Part shown: piece after piece, positions 8,928 to 17,322 of the stretch | How positions within the stretch are numbered: position 1 is the first letter of the stretch | Layout of the letters: every line of letters starts with the position of its first letter | Origin: CAXSDR01 sp964236445 | Lineage (GTDB): Bacteria > Actinomycetota > Actinomycetes > Motilibacterales > Motilibacteraceae | Direction of reading: 5' to 3' | Length of the DNA stretch: 28,886 nt | Assembly: GCA_964236445.1 (NCBI GenBank) | Contig: CAXSDR010000040.1 | Span: 1 to 28,886 of the forward strand | Translations under genes and position numbers: made by a program | Notes under the pieces: generated by a model | Seen by the model: the letters and a program-made list of their open reading frames with translations, nothing else | Databases searched by the model: none | What the model was told of the DNA's origin: nothing

Positions 8928-9392
8928 TCACGGGGCCAGCGCGGCGCCCAGGGGGAAGTTGCGCGCCACGCCGAACGCGACGACCACGGCAAATCCCGCC
9001 CACCGCAGCCAGCGCGGCGCCGTGAGAGCAGGCGTGTCGCGCCAACGCGACCCCAGGGTCAGCACGACGACCACGGCGACGAACGGCAGTGCCAGGACCA
9101 GCAGGGCATTGCTCGACAACGCCGCCACGAAGTGCCCCCGGGTGAGGTCGTTGACAGCGCGCAGCCCACCGCAGAACGGGCAGAAGAGACCCGTGAGGGC
9201 CAGCAGCGGGCAGACACCGTAGCTGCCGTGACGGTGCGGGTCGCGCGTCGCGAGCAGGCCCACGCCAACGAGACCCCCACCGAGCAGCGCGAGCCCGGGA
9301 CGCACGCGCTGCCACGGCGAGGACGTGGCGCTCAGACCTGGGACGACGCCTGCAGGACTGTGCGGGGGCATCGCCCGGGCGTTCGGCGGCAT
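8928..9392 (-). CDS. DUF2752 membrane protein
   Basis: A 154-residue membrane protein of the DUF2752 family, function unknown. The family core is visible as DPHRHGSYGVCPLLALTG (51-68) followed by LFCPFCGGLRAVNDLTRG (69-86), with Cys61, Cys71 and Cys74; the CPFC pair could bind metal or be redox active, but I know of no proof. Hydrophobic segments lie near 34-48, 88-112 and 127-145. The ATG has GGGAG at six bases. It sits 20 bases after the RDD gene on the same strand, so the two form a pair inserted between the trpE and trpC blocks. Confidence 0.85.
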   Translation of the reverse strand: MPPNARAMPPHSPAGVVPGLSATSSPWQRVRPGLALLGGGLVGVGLLATRDPHRHGSYGVCPLLALTGLFCPFCGGLRAVNDLTRGHFVAALSSNALLVLALPFVAVVVVLTLGSRWRDTPALTAPRWLRWAGFAVVVAFGVARNFPLGAALAP

Positions 9393-9412
9393 TCGTCACT
9401 CCCTGGTGAGGG

Positions 9413-9997
9413 TCAGACCTTGACCACGACGGTTGCCAGCACCTTGTCGGTGAACGTCTGCTTCTTCGCGTCCCACAGCGGCCAGACCCAGCCGAGGTAG
9501 CACGGGATCGTGTTGAGTACGTGCACGAAGATCCGTCCGAACGCCAGCCCGGCACCGATCGGCTGACCGGTCGCCTCCTTGCGCAGCGTGATCCCGAGGA
9601 CCTTCTTGCCGAGCGACTGGCCGGTCTTGCCCTGCCGGAAGACGCTGTTCCACACGGCGACGCCCAGGCCGGCGAGATAGCCGATCACGATGATGACGGT
9701 GCCCGCCGCGGCGACGCCCGTACTGCTCGACGCGCTCATCGGTGCCCCGATGCCCAGTGCCACGAGCAGCACGGGGAGCACGACCACAGAGTCGAGCAGC
9801 GAGGCCCCGACCCGAGAGATCCAGGAGGCGTAGGCCCCGACCAGCGGGGGGCCCTGCTGGCCGTAGGGCTGCTGGCTGTAGGGCTGCTGGCTGTAGGGCT
9901 GGGGCGCGCCAGACGCCCCGTGGGCCGGCGGCGGCCCCTGCTCCGGCACGCCGTAGGCGTCGGGCTCGGAGGGCGGCATGGATCCGTAGGTGCTCAC
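9413..9997 (-). CDS. RDD family membrane protein with Gln/Pro-rich N-terminus
   Basis: A 194-residue protein of the RDD family: WISRVGASLLDSVVV carries the Arg and Asp of the first membrane helix, followed by two more hydrophobic segments and GQSLGKKVLGITL, the usual conserved loop. The family is poorly understood; some members have been linked to ion or Na+/H+ transport, which cannot be assumed here. The first 55 residues are a cytoplasmic-looking Pro/Gln/Tyr-rich region with a tandem QQPYS/QQPYG repeat. I chose GTG at 9997 because AGAGAG lies about seven bases upstream; an ATG at 9979 is the alternative. A 143-base gap with a hairpin and a -10-like box precedes it. Confidence 0.85.
   Translation of the reverse strand: MSTYGSMPPSEPDAYGVPEQGPPPAHGASGAPQPYSQQPYSQQPYGQQGPPLVGAYASWISRVGASLLDSVVVLPVLLVALGIGAPMSASSSTGVAAAGTVIIVIGYLAGLGVAVWNSVFRQGKTGQSLGKKVLGITLRKEATGQPIGAGLAFGRIFVHVLNTIPCYLGWVWPLWDAKKQTFTDKVLATVVVKV
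9854..9898 (-). repeat. Three 15-bp tandem repeats inside the RDD gene
   Basis: Three consecutive copies of a 15-bp unit; two are identical and one differs at a single base. They encode the repeated QQPY(S/G) of the N-terminal region. The 15-bp length keeps the frame, so copy-number change would alter only the length of the low-complexity tail. Confidence 0.85.
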
Positions 9998-10091
9998 GTG
10001 GTGTCTCTCTAGAAAGAAGGGTGCGGCGGCCCGGACGCACGGGCGGTTGCCCAAGGCGGCCAGTCAGGCAGCGGATTGCCAGGCGCGCCGT

Positions 10092-10097
10092 AGCGTA
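10092..10097 (-). promoter_or_regulatory. Candidate -10 box for the RDD-DUF2752 pair
   Basis: TACGCT on the minus strand fits TANNNT and lies 94 bases before the RDD start, just after the hairpin at 10112-10140. The -35 region is weak. Confidence 0.3.
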
Positions 10098-10111
10098 GTG
10101 ACTCGTTCGGC

Positions 10112-10140
10112 CGCGCACCGGGGTTTTGCACAGGTGCGCG
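10112..10140 (-). terminator. Hairpin directly after the Trp membrane-protein gene
   Basis: Eight-base perfect arms CGCGCACC and GGTGCGCG with a 13-base loop begin right after the stop codon of the Trp-associated membrane gene. No T-run follows. It could stop or attenuate transcription between the trpE block and the RDD gene. Confidence 0.35.
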
Positions 10141-10716
10141 TCAGTGTGGGCGCTGCGCGGCCGGGGGGTCGACGGGCCGTTCATCGACCGGATCGAGCGT
10201 CGGGTCGCTGCCTCGGTCGAGGGCGGTCCACTGGTCGCGCGGGTCGAATGCTCGCGACGGCGGCGCGGCGCGGTCGAAGCGGGCGCCCATGGTGGGCCAG
10301 GAGCCGCTGAACCGCACGGCGACCAGCCCCGCCAGCAGGACCAGGACGCCCCCGAGCAGGGCGACCACCGCCCAGCCGGAGGCCGCGGCATGCTGCACCT
10401 CGGCCCCGGGGACGTCGCCGACCAGCTCCCGGCTCCGACTGGAGGTGTCGAGGCCCAGCACAGCGATGACCACGAGCACGGAACCGGCCAGCGATGCCAG
10501 CAGGGCGACGAGGCGACGCAGCGCCGAGCGGGCCGCCAGCAGACCGCCTGCAGCCGCGAGCGCCACGAGAGCGACTGCGGAGACCGGTCCGACGGAGTTG
10601 CCCGAACCGGCGAGAGACGTGCTCGGCAGGCCTGGCGAGGTCGTCACGACGACACGGACCCACGGCCGGGACGCCGACAGCAGCGCGAGACCGGCCCCCA
10701 GCACCAGACCCAGCAC
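10141..10716 (-). CDS. Trp-operon-associated membrane protein (TIGR02234/Trp_oprn_chp)
   Basis: Actinobacterial membrane protein found next to trpE, function unknown. The match rests on its position and the family pattern: a first helix ending ALLSASRPWV, a paired helix region (SAVALVALAAAGGLLAARSALRR then VALLASLAGSVLVVIAVLG in turn), a short outside loop, a fourth helix (SGWAVVALLGGVLVLLAGLVAV) and a polar tail. The start is unclear. GTG at 10716 is the first ordinary start not buried in trpE and has AGGT about eight bases upstream, but it places the initiator inside the first helix. A CTG at 10773 overlapping the trpE stop (CTGA) would add a basic lead of 19 residues better suited to membrane insertion. 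The frame is open to GTG at 10845, which would require overlapping trpE by 76 bases. Confidence 0.75.
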   Translation of the reverse strand: MLGLVLGAGLALLSASRPWVRVVVTTSPGLPSTSLAGSGNSVGPVSAVALVALAAAGGLLAARSALRRLVALLASLAGSVLVVIAVLGLDTSSRSRELVGDVPGAEVQHAAASGWAVVALLGGVLVLLAGLVAVRFSGSWPTMGARFDRAAPPSRAFDPRDQWTALDRGSDPTLDPVDERPVDPPAAQRPH

Positions 10717-10769
10717 CGTGGGACCTGCACCGGGCTCCCTGGGCGCTCGTGTCTCGCCGCCGCGCGACG

Positions 10770-12293
10770 TCAGGACGCACCGACGGGCCGCAGCGTGCCC
10801 GCCGTGGCGATCGCCCGCAGGACCGCCGCAGCCTTGGCCTGGCACTCGGCGTCCTCGGACGCAGGGTCGGAGTCGGCCACGATGCCGGCCCCGGCCTGGA
10901 CATAGGCCCTGCCGTCACGCAGCACAGCGGTGCGGATGGCGATCGCGGTGTCGGCATCGCCGGCGAAGTCGAAATAGCCGACGATGCCACCGTAGAGACC
11001 GCGTCGCGTCGGCTCCAGCGCCTCGATCAGCTCCATGGCCCGGGGCTTCGGCGCACCTGACAGCGTCCCGGCGGGGAAGCAGGCAGCCACGGTGTCGAAC
11101 GCGGTGCGACCGGGTGCCAGCCGCCCGACGACGCTCGAGACGATGTGCATGATGTGGGAGTAGCGCTCGACGCTCATGAAGTCGACCACCTCGACGCTGC
11201 CCGGGGCGCTCACACGGCCGAGGTCGTTGCGTCCGAGGTCCACGAGCATGAGGTGCTCGGCGCGCTCCTTGGGGTCCGCGAGCATCTCGGCAGCCAGCGA
11301 TGCATCGCGCTCCGGGGTCTCGCCGCGCGGCCGGCTGCCAGCGATGGGGTGCATCATGGCCCGGCCGCCCGTCACCTTGACCAGTGCCTCCGGGCTGGAG
11401 CCGACGATGTCGAAACCCTGCGGAAGGCGCAGGAGATACATGTAGGGGCTGGGATTCGTCAGGCGCAGCACGCGATAGATGTCTAGCGCGCTGGCCGTCG
11501 TGGCCGTCTCGAACCGCTGGGACACGACGACCTGGAACGCTTCGCCGGCCCGGATCGCCTCCTTCGCCGACTCCACAGCGGCGCGGTAGTCCTCGGACGT
11601 CCGCCGGCGCACGATCTCCGGTTCGACGTCGGTGTCGAGCGATGCCGCGGAGGGAGCCGCCGGCTGCGCGAGCTCGGCCGTCATGCGGTCGAGCCGCGAC
11701 ACCGCGTCCGCGAAGGCCTCGTCGACCCGCGCGTCGGAAGCATCCCAGTTGACGGCGTTGGCGACCAGCAGCACAGTGCCGTCGATGTGGTCCAGCACGG
11801 CCAGGTCGGTCGCGAGCAGCAGCGCGAGCTCCGGCAGCGCCAGGTCGTCGGCTGCCGTGGACGGCAGCCTCTCGAGGCGGCGTACGGCGTCGTAGCCGAT
11901 GTAGCCGACGAGCCCCCCGGTGAGCGGGGGAAGGCCCGGCAGCCGTGCGGTGTGCAGCGCTTCGAGCGTCGAGCGCACGGCTGCGAGCGGGCTCCCGCCG
12001 GTCGGCAACCCGGCGGGCGGCGTGCCGAGCCAGACCGCTTCGCCGTCACGCTCGGTCAGCGTCGCGGGACTGCCTGCCCCGACGATGGAGTAGCGCGACC
12101 AGACGCCGCCGTGCTCGGCGGACTCGAGCAGGAACGTGCCGGGTCGCTCGGCGGCGAGCTTGCGGTAGAGACCCACGGGCGTCTCACCGTCGGCGAGCAG
12201 GCGCCGCGTCACGGGGACGACGCGGTGGTCGTGCGCGAGGGCTCGGAACCCTTCGAGGTCGGGAACGCTCGTGGCCATGGTGCCGGCCGTCAT
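10770..12293 (-). CDS. trpE: Anthranilate synthase component I
   Basis: Makes anthranilate from chorismate, with ammonia from a glutamine amidotransferase subunit not in this window. The product is 507 residues. The N-terminal regulatory motif TFLLES (feedback site for tryptophan) is followed by the catalytic chorismate-binding domain: IAGSRPRGETPERD, LMLVDLGRNDLGRV, SHIMHIVSSVVG, FPAGTLSGAPKPRAME and YGGIVGYFDF. Tryptophan feedback inhibition is therefore expected (inference from motif). The ATG at 12293 was chosen because it overlaps the hisI stop (ATGA); an in-frame start 18 codons upstream would lie in hisI. There is no Shine-Dalgarno of its own, so it is probably coupled to hisI. I found no tryptophan-rich leader peptide upstream. 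Confidence 0.97.
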   Translation of the reverse strand: MTAGTMATSVPDLEGFRALAHDHRVVPVTRRLLADGETPVGLYRKLAAERPGTFLLESAEHGGVWSRYSIVGAGSPATLTERDGEAVWLGTPPAGLPTGGSPLAAVRSTLEALHTARLPGLPPLTGGLVGYIGYDAVRRLERLPSTAADDLALPELALLLATDLAVLDHIDGTVLLVANAVNWDASDARVDEAFADAVSRLDRMTAELAQPAAPSAASLDTDVEPEIVRRRTSEDYRAAVESAKEAIRAGEAFQVVVSQRFETATTASALDIYRVLRLTNPSPYMYLLRLPQGFDIVGSSPEALVKVTGGRAMMHPIAGSRPRGETPERDASLAAEMLADPKERAEHLMLVDLGRNDLGRVSAPGSVEVVDFMSVERYSHIMHIVSSVVGRLAPGRTAFDTVAACFPAGTLSGAPKPRAMELIEALEPTRRGLYGGIVGYFDFAGDADTAIAIRTAVLRDGRAYVQAGAGIVADSDPASEDAECQAKAAAVLRAIATAGTLRPVGAS

Positions 12294-12655
12294 GAGCCGG
12301 CCAGCAGCACATCGGCGTCGAAGCAGGTGCGGTCGCCGGTGTGGCACGCGGCCCCGGTCTGCTCGACCTTGACCAGCAGCGCGTCGCCGTCGCAGTCGAG
12401 CCGGACCTCGCGCACGACCTGGACATGGCCCGAGGTGTCGCCTTTGGCCCAGTAGGTCTGGCGGCTGCGGCTCCAGTAGGTCGCCCGGCCGCTCGTCAGC
12501 GTCCGGCGCAGCGCTTCGTCATCCATCCAGCCCACCATCAGCACCTCGCCGGTGTCCCACTGCTGCGCCACGGCGGCGACAAGGCCCGCAGGGTCACGCT
12601 TGAGGCGGGCGGCGACGGCGGGATCGAGCGTGGACGGGGGGGTCGATGCAGGCAC
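12290..12655 (-). CDS. hisI: Phosphoribosyl-AMP cyclohydrolase
   Basis: Third step of histidine synthesis: opens the adenine ring of PR-AMP to give ProFAR. Single-domain, 121 residues, without the HisE pyrophosphohydrolase domain. MVGWMDDEALRRTL, YWSRSRQTYWAKG and the metal site DCDGD (87-91) with Cys88, Cys104 and Cys111 (GAACHTGDRTC) match the family. The start is GTG at 12655, with AGGA seven bases ahead; the open frame extends further but only through the divergent gap. It is the first gene of the trp cluster and overlaps trpE by four bases, so a histidine enzyme is translated together with the tryptophan pathway. Confidence 0.96.
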   Translation of the reverse strand: MPASTPPSTLDPAVAARLKRDPAGLVAAVAQQWDTGEVLMVGWMDDEALRRTLTSGRATYWSRSRQTYWAKGDTSGHVQVVREVRLDCDGDALLVKVEQTGAACHTGDRTCFDADVLLAGS

Positions 12656-12738
12656 GCAGTCATCCTGCCAGGATGTGCTGACAGGCCGCAGCATGTGCGG
12701 TCGCCTCGGTGGCGCACGGTGAACCAGGGGGCGGGTGC

Positions 12739-13527
12739 ATGACGTCGGGCGACGCGGGGGCGGGCAGCGGGGTGGCGGCAAGGAGCTCAGCGGAGCGCGA
12801 TCGACATGCAGCCTCCTTCGGAGCAGTCGCAGCGGCGTACGCGCAGTCGCGCCCGGCTTATCCCGACGAGGCGGTCGACTGGCTCGTCGAGGGCGTGCGC
12901 TCGGTGCTCGACCTGGGAGCAGGCACGGGGGCGCTCACGCGCCAGCTCGTGAGCCGCGGGCTCGACGTCGTCGCGGTCGAGCCGTCGGCAGGCATGCGCG
13001 AGCAGCTCGCCCTCGGGCTGCCGGACGTCGACGTCCGCGCCGGAACGGCGGAGGAGACGGGGCTGGCGGACAGCAGCGTCGACGCGGTGGTCCTCGCGCA
13101 GGCGTGGCACTGGGTCGACCCGTCGCGCGCGGTGCCGGAGATGGCCCGGATCCTGCGGCCCGCAGGCAGGCTGGGCCTGGTGTGGAACATCCGCGACGAG
13201 CGGGTGCCGTGGGTGGCCGAGCTCGGCGACCTGCTCGAGAGCGCCGGGCGCGAACGGCCGGACAACGCCGCCTCGCACAGCACCGTCGCCGCCACCGGTG
13301 CCTTCTCGGCCCAGGAGTCGCTGGAGGTCCCCTGGCAGCACGCGCTCGACGTCGAGGGGCTGGTCGACCTCGTCGCCTCCCGCAGCTTCGTGATCCTGCT
13401 GGACCCGACGGCGCGAGCCGCGCTGCTCGAGCAGGTCAGGCAGCTCGGGATGCGCCAGACGCGCGGCGGGTCGATGCGGCTGCAGGTTCCTTATGTCACG
13501 CGGTGCTGGCGGACGCGACGCGTCTGA
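12739..13527 (+). CDS. Class I SAM-dependent methyltransferase
   Basis: A 262-residue Rossmann-fold methyltransferase (Methyltransf_11 type). SAM motif I is VLDLGAGTGALT at about 56-67; VVAVEPSAGM is the acidic end of strand 2, and VLAQAWHWVDP and RILRPAGRLGLVWN follow in order. The sequence FGAVAAAYAQSRPAYP at the N-terminus is typical of a widespread uncharacterised group, so the substrate is unknown. The ATG at 12739 was chosen for the GGGGG about eight bases upstream. It is divergent from hisI (83 bases apart) and convergent with the ABC exporter, leaving only 14 bases between the two stop codons. Confidence 0.85.
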   Translation: MTSGDAGAGSGVAARSSAERDRHAASFGAVAAAYAQSRPAYPDEAVDWLVEGVRSVLDLGAGTGALTRQLVSRGLDVVAVEPSAGMREQLALGLPDVDVRAGTAEETGLADSSVDAVVLAQAWHWVDPSRAVPEMARILRPAGRLGLVWNIRDERVPWVAELGDLLESAGRERPDNAASHSTVAATGAFSAQESLEVPWQHALDVEGLVDLVASRSFVILLDPTARAALLEQVRQLGMRQTRGGSMRLQVPYVTRCWRTRRV

Positions 13528-13541
13528 GGGCTTCGCGGCCG

Positions 13542-15335
13542 TCACTGGCTGCGCGTCGTCGAGGCCCAGCTCTCGTGCAGACGGGCATAGACCCCGCCTG
13601 CGCCGACGAGGTCGCGGTGGACGCCGCGTTCGACCACGTGACCGTGGTCGAAGACGAGAACCTCGTCCGCAGCCTCGGCCGTGGAAAGCCGGTGGGCCAC
13701 GGTGACGACCGTGCGTCCCCGGCTCAGGGCTTCGAGGGCGCGGCCGATGCGCACCTCGGTGGCCGGGTCGACGGCTGAGGTTGCCTCGTCGAGAACCAGC
13801 ACGTCGGGGCGCGCGAGCCCGGCACGCACCAGCGACACGAGCTGGCGCTCCCCCGCCGAGAGGCGCTCGCCACGCTGGCCGACGCGGGTGGCGACACCGT
13901 GCGGAAGCGACGTCAGCCAGTTCTCGAGACCGAGCTCGACGAGCGCGGCCTCGACGTCGGCGTCGGTGGCGTCCGGACGGCCGTAGCGCGCGTTGTCGGC
14001 GATCGAGGCATCGAACAGGAAGCCGTCCTGGGGCACGAGGACGACGCGGGCGCGCAGTGAGGCGTTGGCCACCTCGCGCAGGTCCACGCCACCGAGGCGT
14101 ACGCAGCCGACGGTCGGGTCCATGAGGCGCACGAGCAGCTTCGCGAAGGTCGTCTTGCCCGACCCCGTCTCCCCCACCACCGCGACGCGCCTCCCGGCCG
14201 GAATCGCCACGTCGATCCGGTGCAGCACCTCCGGCCCTTCGGGATAGGAGAAGCGGACTTCCTGGAAGGACACCTCGAGCGGGCCGGCCGTGAGCAGGGA
14301 GCCGGTGGAACCGTCGGCGCCGACATCCGCGACGTCGGGCACGGTGTCGAGAACGGCGAGCACCCTGCTCCAGCCGGCGATCGCGTTCTGCGCCTCGTTG
14401 ATGACCTCGGTGCCGGACTGCACGGGTCCGACGAACAACGGCACGAAGAACAGGAAACCCAGGAGCCGCCCGACGGAGAGGTGACCTCCGACGCCGAGGC
14501 CCACTCCCACCACGACGAGCGCCGTCGTGCAGACGCCCGAGGCGATCTCGCCGCAGGAGAACGCCATGACAGATCGCCGCTGCGCCCTGACCTGGGAGTC
14601 GCGCTGCTCGATCAGCGCGCGGTCGATGCGCGCCCCCGTGCGCTCCTCCACCGCGTAGGCGCGGATCACCGTCGCCCCGACGACGGACTCCGCGACAGCG
14701 GCGAGCATGTCGGCGACCCGGACGCGGACGTCGGCGTAGGCATTGCGCACCGCGATGGCGAACCAGCGCAGCGCATAGAACAGCGGCAGGAAGCAGCCCC
14801 ACACGACCAGCGTCAGCTGCCACGACCAGAAGGCCATGAGCACCGTGGCGACGAGCAGCTGGCCCGTGCTCGTCAGCACCACGAGCCCGCCGCGCTGCAT
14901 GAACAGCGACACCGTGTCGACGTCGCTCGTCACCCGCGAGACGAGGGAGCCGCGACGCTGCGCGTCCTGCGTGAGGACGGACAGCTGGTGGATGTGGGCG
15001 AAAGCCTTCACCCGCAGGCTCGCGAGCCCGTGCTCGGTGGCGGTGAACAGCCGGCGGTTGACCCAGTATTGACAGAAGGCCGTGACGACTAGCGCCAAGG
15101 CGACGGCGACAGCCACGCGCTGCACGAAGCCGACATCGGCTCCCTGCGGCCCGTGCAGTCCCTTGTCGACGGCCTGCTGCACCGCGACGGGCACCAGCAC
15201 CTGGCCCGCTGTGCCCACCACGGCCAGGCCGAGGGTGAGCGGCAGGCCGTGCAGGAACTCGGGGGTGAGTCGCAGTCCGCGACGCAGCGTGGACGTGGTG
15301 CGGGTGTTGGAGGATGCCGCAACGATGGTGCTCAT
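13542..15335 (-). CDS. ABC exporter half-transporter, catalytically complete nucleotide site
   Basis: A 597-residue fused membrane/ATPase exporter subunit: a six-helix ABC_membrane domain (about 30-320) then the ATPase. Walker A is GETGSGKTT (388-396, Lys394). Walker B is VLVLDEATSAVD with catalytic Glu517, and the switch histidine is His548 in VAHRLS. The signature motif is altered to LSAGERQ instead of LSGGQ. Paired with the partner gene upstream, it supplies the intact Walker residues while the partner supplies the intact signature. The ATG at 15335 overlaps the partner stop by four bases. The substrate is unknown; such heterodimers export drugs, lipids or peptides. Confidence 0.92.
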   Translation of the reverse strand: MSTIVAASSNTRTTSTLRRGLRLTPEFLHGLPLTLGLAVVGTAGQVLVPVAVQQAVDKGLHGPQGADVGFVQRVAVAVALALVVTAFCQYWVNRRLFTATEHGLASLRVKAFAHIHQLSVLTQDAQRRGSLVSRVTSDVDTVSLFMQRGGLVVLTSTGQLLVATVLMAFWSWQLTLVVWGCFLPLFYALRWFAIAVRNAYADVRVRVADMLAAVAESVVGATVIRAYAVEERTGARIDRALIEQRDSQVRAQRRSVMAFSCGEIASGVCTTALVVVGVGLGVGGHLSVGRLLGFLFFVPLFVGPVQSGTEVINEAQNAIAGWSRVLAVLDTVPDVADVGADGSTGSLLTAGPLEVSFQEVRFSYPEGPEVLHRIDVAIPAGRRVAVVGETGSGKTTFAKLLVRLMDPTVGCVRLGGVDLREVANASLRARVVLVPQDGFLFDASIADNARYGRPDATDADVEAALVELGLENWLTSLPHGVATRVGQRGERLSAGERQLVSLVRAGLARPDVLVLDEATSAVDPATEVRIGRALEALSRGRTVVTVAHRLSTAEAADEVLVFDHGHVVERGVHRDLVGAGGVYARLHESWASTTRSQ

Positions 15336-17167
15336 GCCACTTCCACCTCCTCGGCTTCGGCCGCCTCCTCGGCGCGCTGGTCGGCATCCCGCTCGTAGGC
15401 CGTGAGCAGCGACGCATAGCCGGCGCATCGCTCGAGCAGCACGTCGTGCGGGCCCCGATCGAGAACGCGCCCCGCCTCGAGATAGACGACCTCGTCGGCG
15501 AGCGCGACGGTCGCGCGGCGGTAGGCGACGACGACGACGGTCGCGGCGACCGAGTCGGCGACACCGGCGAGCACAGCACGCTCGACGCGCGGGTCCACCG
15601 CACTCGTCGCGTCGTCGAGCACCAGGAGCCGGGGATGGCGCACCAGCGCCCTTGCCAGCGCCAGCCGCTGACGCTGGCCGCCCGAGAGGGTCGTCCCCCG
15701 CTCCCCCACCCGCGTGTCGAGACCGTCGGGCAGCGCGGCCACGAACCGGTCGGCCTGCGCGATGCGCAACGCCTGCCAGATCGCGCCGTCGTCGGCCTCC
15801 CCGCCGAGACCGACGTTGGCCCGCACCGTGTCGTCGAAGACGAAGGCCTGCTGGGCGACGAGTGCCGCGCTGGCCGCCACCTCCCCGCGGCGCAGCGTCC
15901 GCTCGTCCTCGCCGTCGAGCAGCACCCGGCCGACGACGGGGTCGACGAGCCGCACGAGCAGCGAGGCCAACGTCGACTTGCCCGCGCCGGTGGGCCCGAC
16001 CACCGCTGTCGTGCTGCCCGCGGCGACGTCGAGCGTCACGTCGTGCAGCACCGGCGGCCCGTCGGAGTGGGAGTAGCCGACGCCCTGCAGGCTCAGCCGC
16101 GCTGGCCCGGCACCGCGCAGGACGACATCGCCATAGGTGAGGGCGCCGGTGGCCTCGAGCACGTTGCGCACCCGGCGCCACCCGACCACGGCCGGTGGCA
16201 GCGTGCCGAGCACCCAGCCGATGGCGCGCACCGGGAAGGCGATCAGCGTGAACAGATAGGCGACGCGCACCAGGTCGCCCGGCTCCAGCGCCCCCGACCG
16301 TACGCGTGACGTGCCGATCACCAGCACCGCCAGGACTCCGAGGTTGGGCAGCGCCTCCAGGATGGGGTTGAACAGCGAGTTGATGCGCCCGACCGCGACC
16401 TGCGCGTCGCGCAACGCGTGTGCTGCCTCACGCATGCGGGCGACCTCCAGGTCTTCCCGGCCGAACGCCTTGACGACGGTGGCGCCCTCGAAGCTCTCGT
16501 GCGCGACGCCGCTGACCTCGGCGCGCAGCTGCTGGGCGCGCGTGACCACCGGGGACAGGCGGCGCTGGAACACCACGTTGAGCCCGAAGAGCGTCGGGAA
16601 CACGCAGAAGCCGACGAGCGCGAGATAGGGGTCGGTCACCAGCATGGAGACCCCGGCGACGATCAGCATCACCACGACGCCCAGGGCCATCGGCAGCGGC
16701 GCGATGGGATACCACAGCGACTCGACGTCGGCGTTAGCGTTGGCGAGCAGCTCGCCTGTCGGGTGCCGCGCGTGCCAGGACAGCGGCAGCTGCAGATATT
16801 GCCGGGTGACCCGCCGGCGGAACGTGGCCTGCAGCCTGAACTGCATCATCGCGGCCGCCAGCCGCCGGCCCAGGACACCGAGGATCTTGACGAACGCCAT
16901 GGCGAGAATCGCAGCGCCGGCCAGGGCGAGCGCCGTGGCCGAGCTGTCGCGGCGCTCGAAGGCCGGCACGACCACCCGGTCGATCACTCGCCCGAGCACC
17001 CACGCCTGCCCCACGGTCGTGACGCCGTAGAGGGTGCTGCCGATGACCGACAGCGCAAAAACGCGTGGCTCCTCGCGGACGGCCAGCACGAGCACGCGCA
17101 GGCCGTCGCGCAGCACCTGGTCGCGCTCCGGCGGGCGGACCGGGGGGCGGGCAGCGGGTGAGCTCAC
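15332..17167 (-). CDS. ABC exporter half-transporter, degenerate nucleotide site
   Basis: A 611-residue fused membrane/ATPase exporter subunit, partner of the following gene. Membrane domain at about 30-330, then the ATPase with Walker A GPTGAGKST (391-399, Lys397) and a canonical LSGGQRQ signature. Walker B reads LLVLDDATSAVD, with Asp519 in place of the catalytic Glu, and the switch histidine is Tyr549 (VVAYRRA). This ATPase half therefore lacks both residues that support hydrolysis, as in TM287/288-type heterodimeric exporters. GTG at 17167 was preferred over TTG at 17173 because the GCGAGG upstream is nine bases away from the GTG but only three from the TTG. The protein ends in an acidic Glu/Ala-rich tail. 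Confidence 0.93.
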   Translation of the reverse strand: MSSPAARPPVRPPERDQVLRDGLRVLVLAVREEPRVFALSVIGSTLYGVTTVGQAWVLGRVIDRVVVPAFERRDSSATALALAGAAILAMAFVKILGVLGRRLAAAMMQFRLQATFRRRVTRQYLQLPLSWHARHPTGELLANANADVESLWYPIAPLPMALGVVVMLIVAGVSMLVTDPYLALVGFCVFPTLFGLNVVFQRRLSPVVTRAQQLRAEVSGVAHESFEGATVVKAFGREDLEVARMREAAHALRDAQVAVGRINSLFNPILEALPNLGVLAVLVIGTSRVRSGALEPGDLVRVAYLFTLIAFPVRAIGWVLGTLPPAVVGWRRVRNVLEATGALTYGDVVLRGAGPARLSLQGVGYSHSDGPPVLHDVTLDVAAGSTTAVVGPTGAGKSTLASLLVRLVDPVVGRVLLDGEDERTLRRGEVAASAALVAQQAFVFDDTVRANVGLGGEADDGAIWQALRIAQADRFVAALPDGLDTRVGERGTTLSGGQRQRLALARALVRHPRLLVLDDATSAVDPRVERAVLAGVADSVAATVVVVAYRRATVALADEVVYLEAGRVLDRGPHDVLLERCAGYASLLTAYERDADQRAEEAAEAEEVEVA

Positions 17168-17322
17168 GGACAACAGCCTCGCTCACGCCACCGACAGACC
17201 GCACCTCGGTTGTGGGAGCGGGGCCCAGGAACGCCGTCGCTTCTCCGGCCATGGCCTCCCACAGCCCGCCAGACGTGGCCTCCGGTTGGCACGGTCCGGC
17301 ACTTGTCGGGCAGGGTGCCCTC

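Noticed and set aside
8830..9555. Upstream in-frame extension of trpC
   Set aside because: It reads out of frame through DUF2752 and RDD coding DNA; the ATG at 8829 has a good ribosome site and matches the family start.
9854..9898. Tandem repeats as CRISPR or regulatory repeats
   Set aside because: The 15-bp units have no spacers and lie in frame within the RDD gene.
12656..12667. CAGGAT six bases before hisI as another leaderless -10 box
   Set aside because: The first base is C rather than T and the same bases act as a plausible Shine-Dalgarno (AGGA), so the site is ambiguous.
12656..12738. Tryptophan leader peptide or T-box upstream of hisI-trpE
   Set aside because: No Trp-codon cluster, no antiterminator pair and only 83 bases shared with a divergent gene.
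13528..13541. Shared terminator between the convergent methyltransferase and ABC genes
   Set aside because: The gap is 14 bases, and only short GACGCG-type self-complementary stretches are seen nearby; nothing comparable to the hisF hairpin.
12787..15603. Minus-strand open frame of about 938 codons
   Set aside because: It is antisense to the methyltransferase and out of frame with the ABC gene whose motifs are intact; Arg/Ala-rich shadow.
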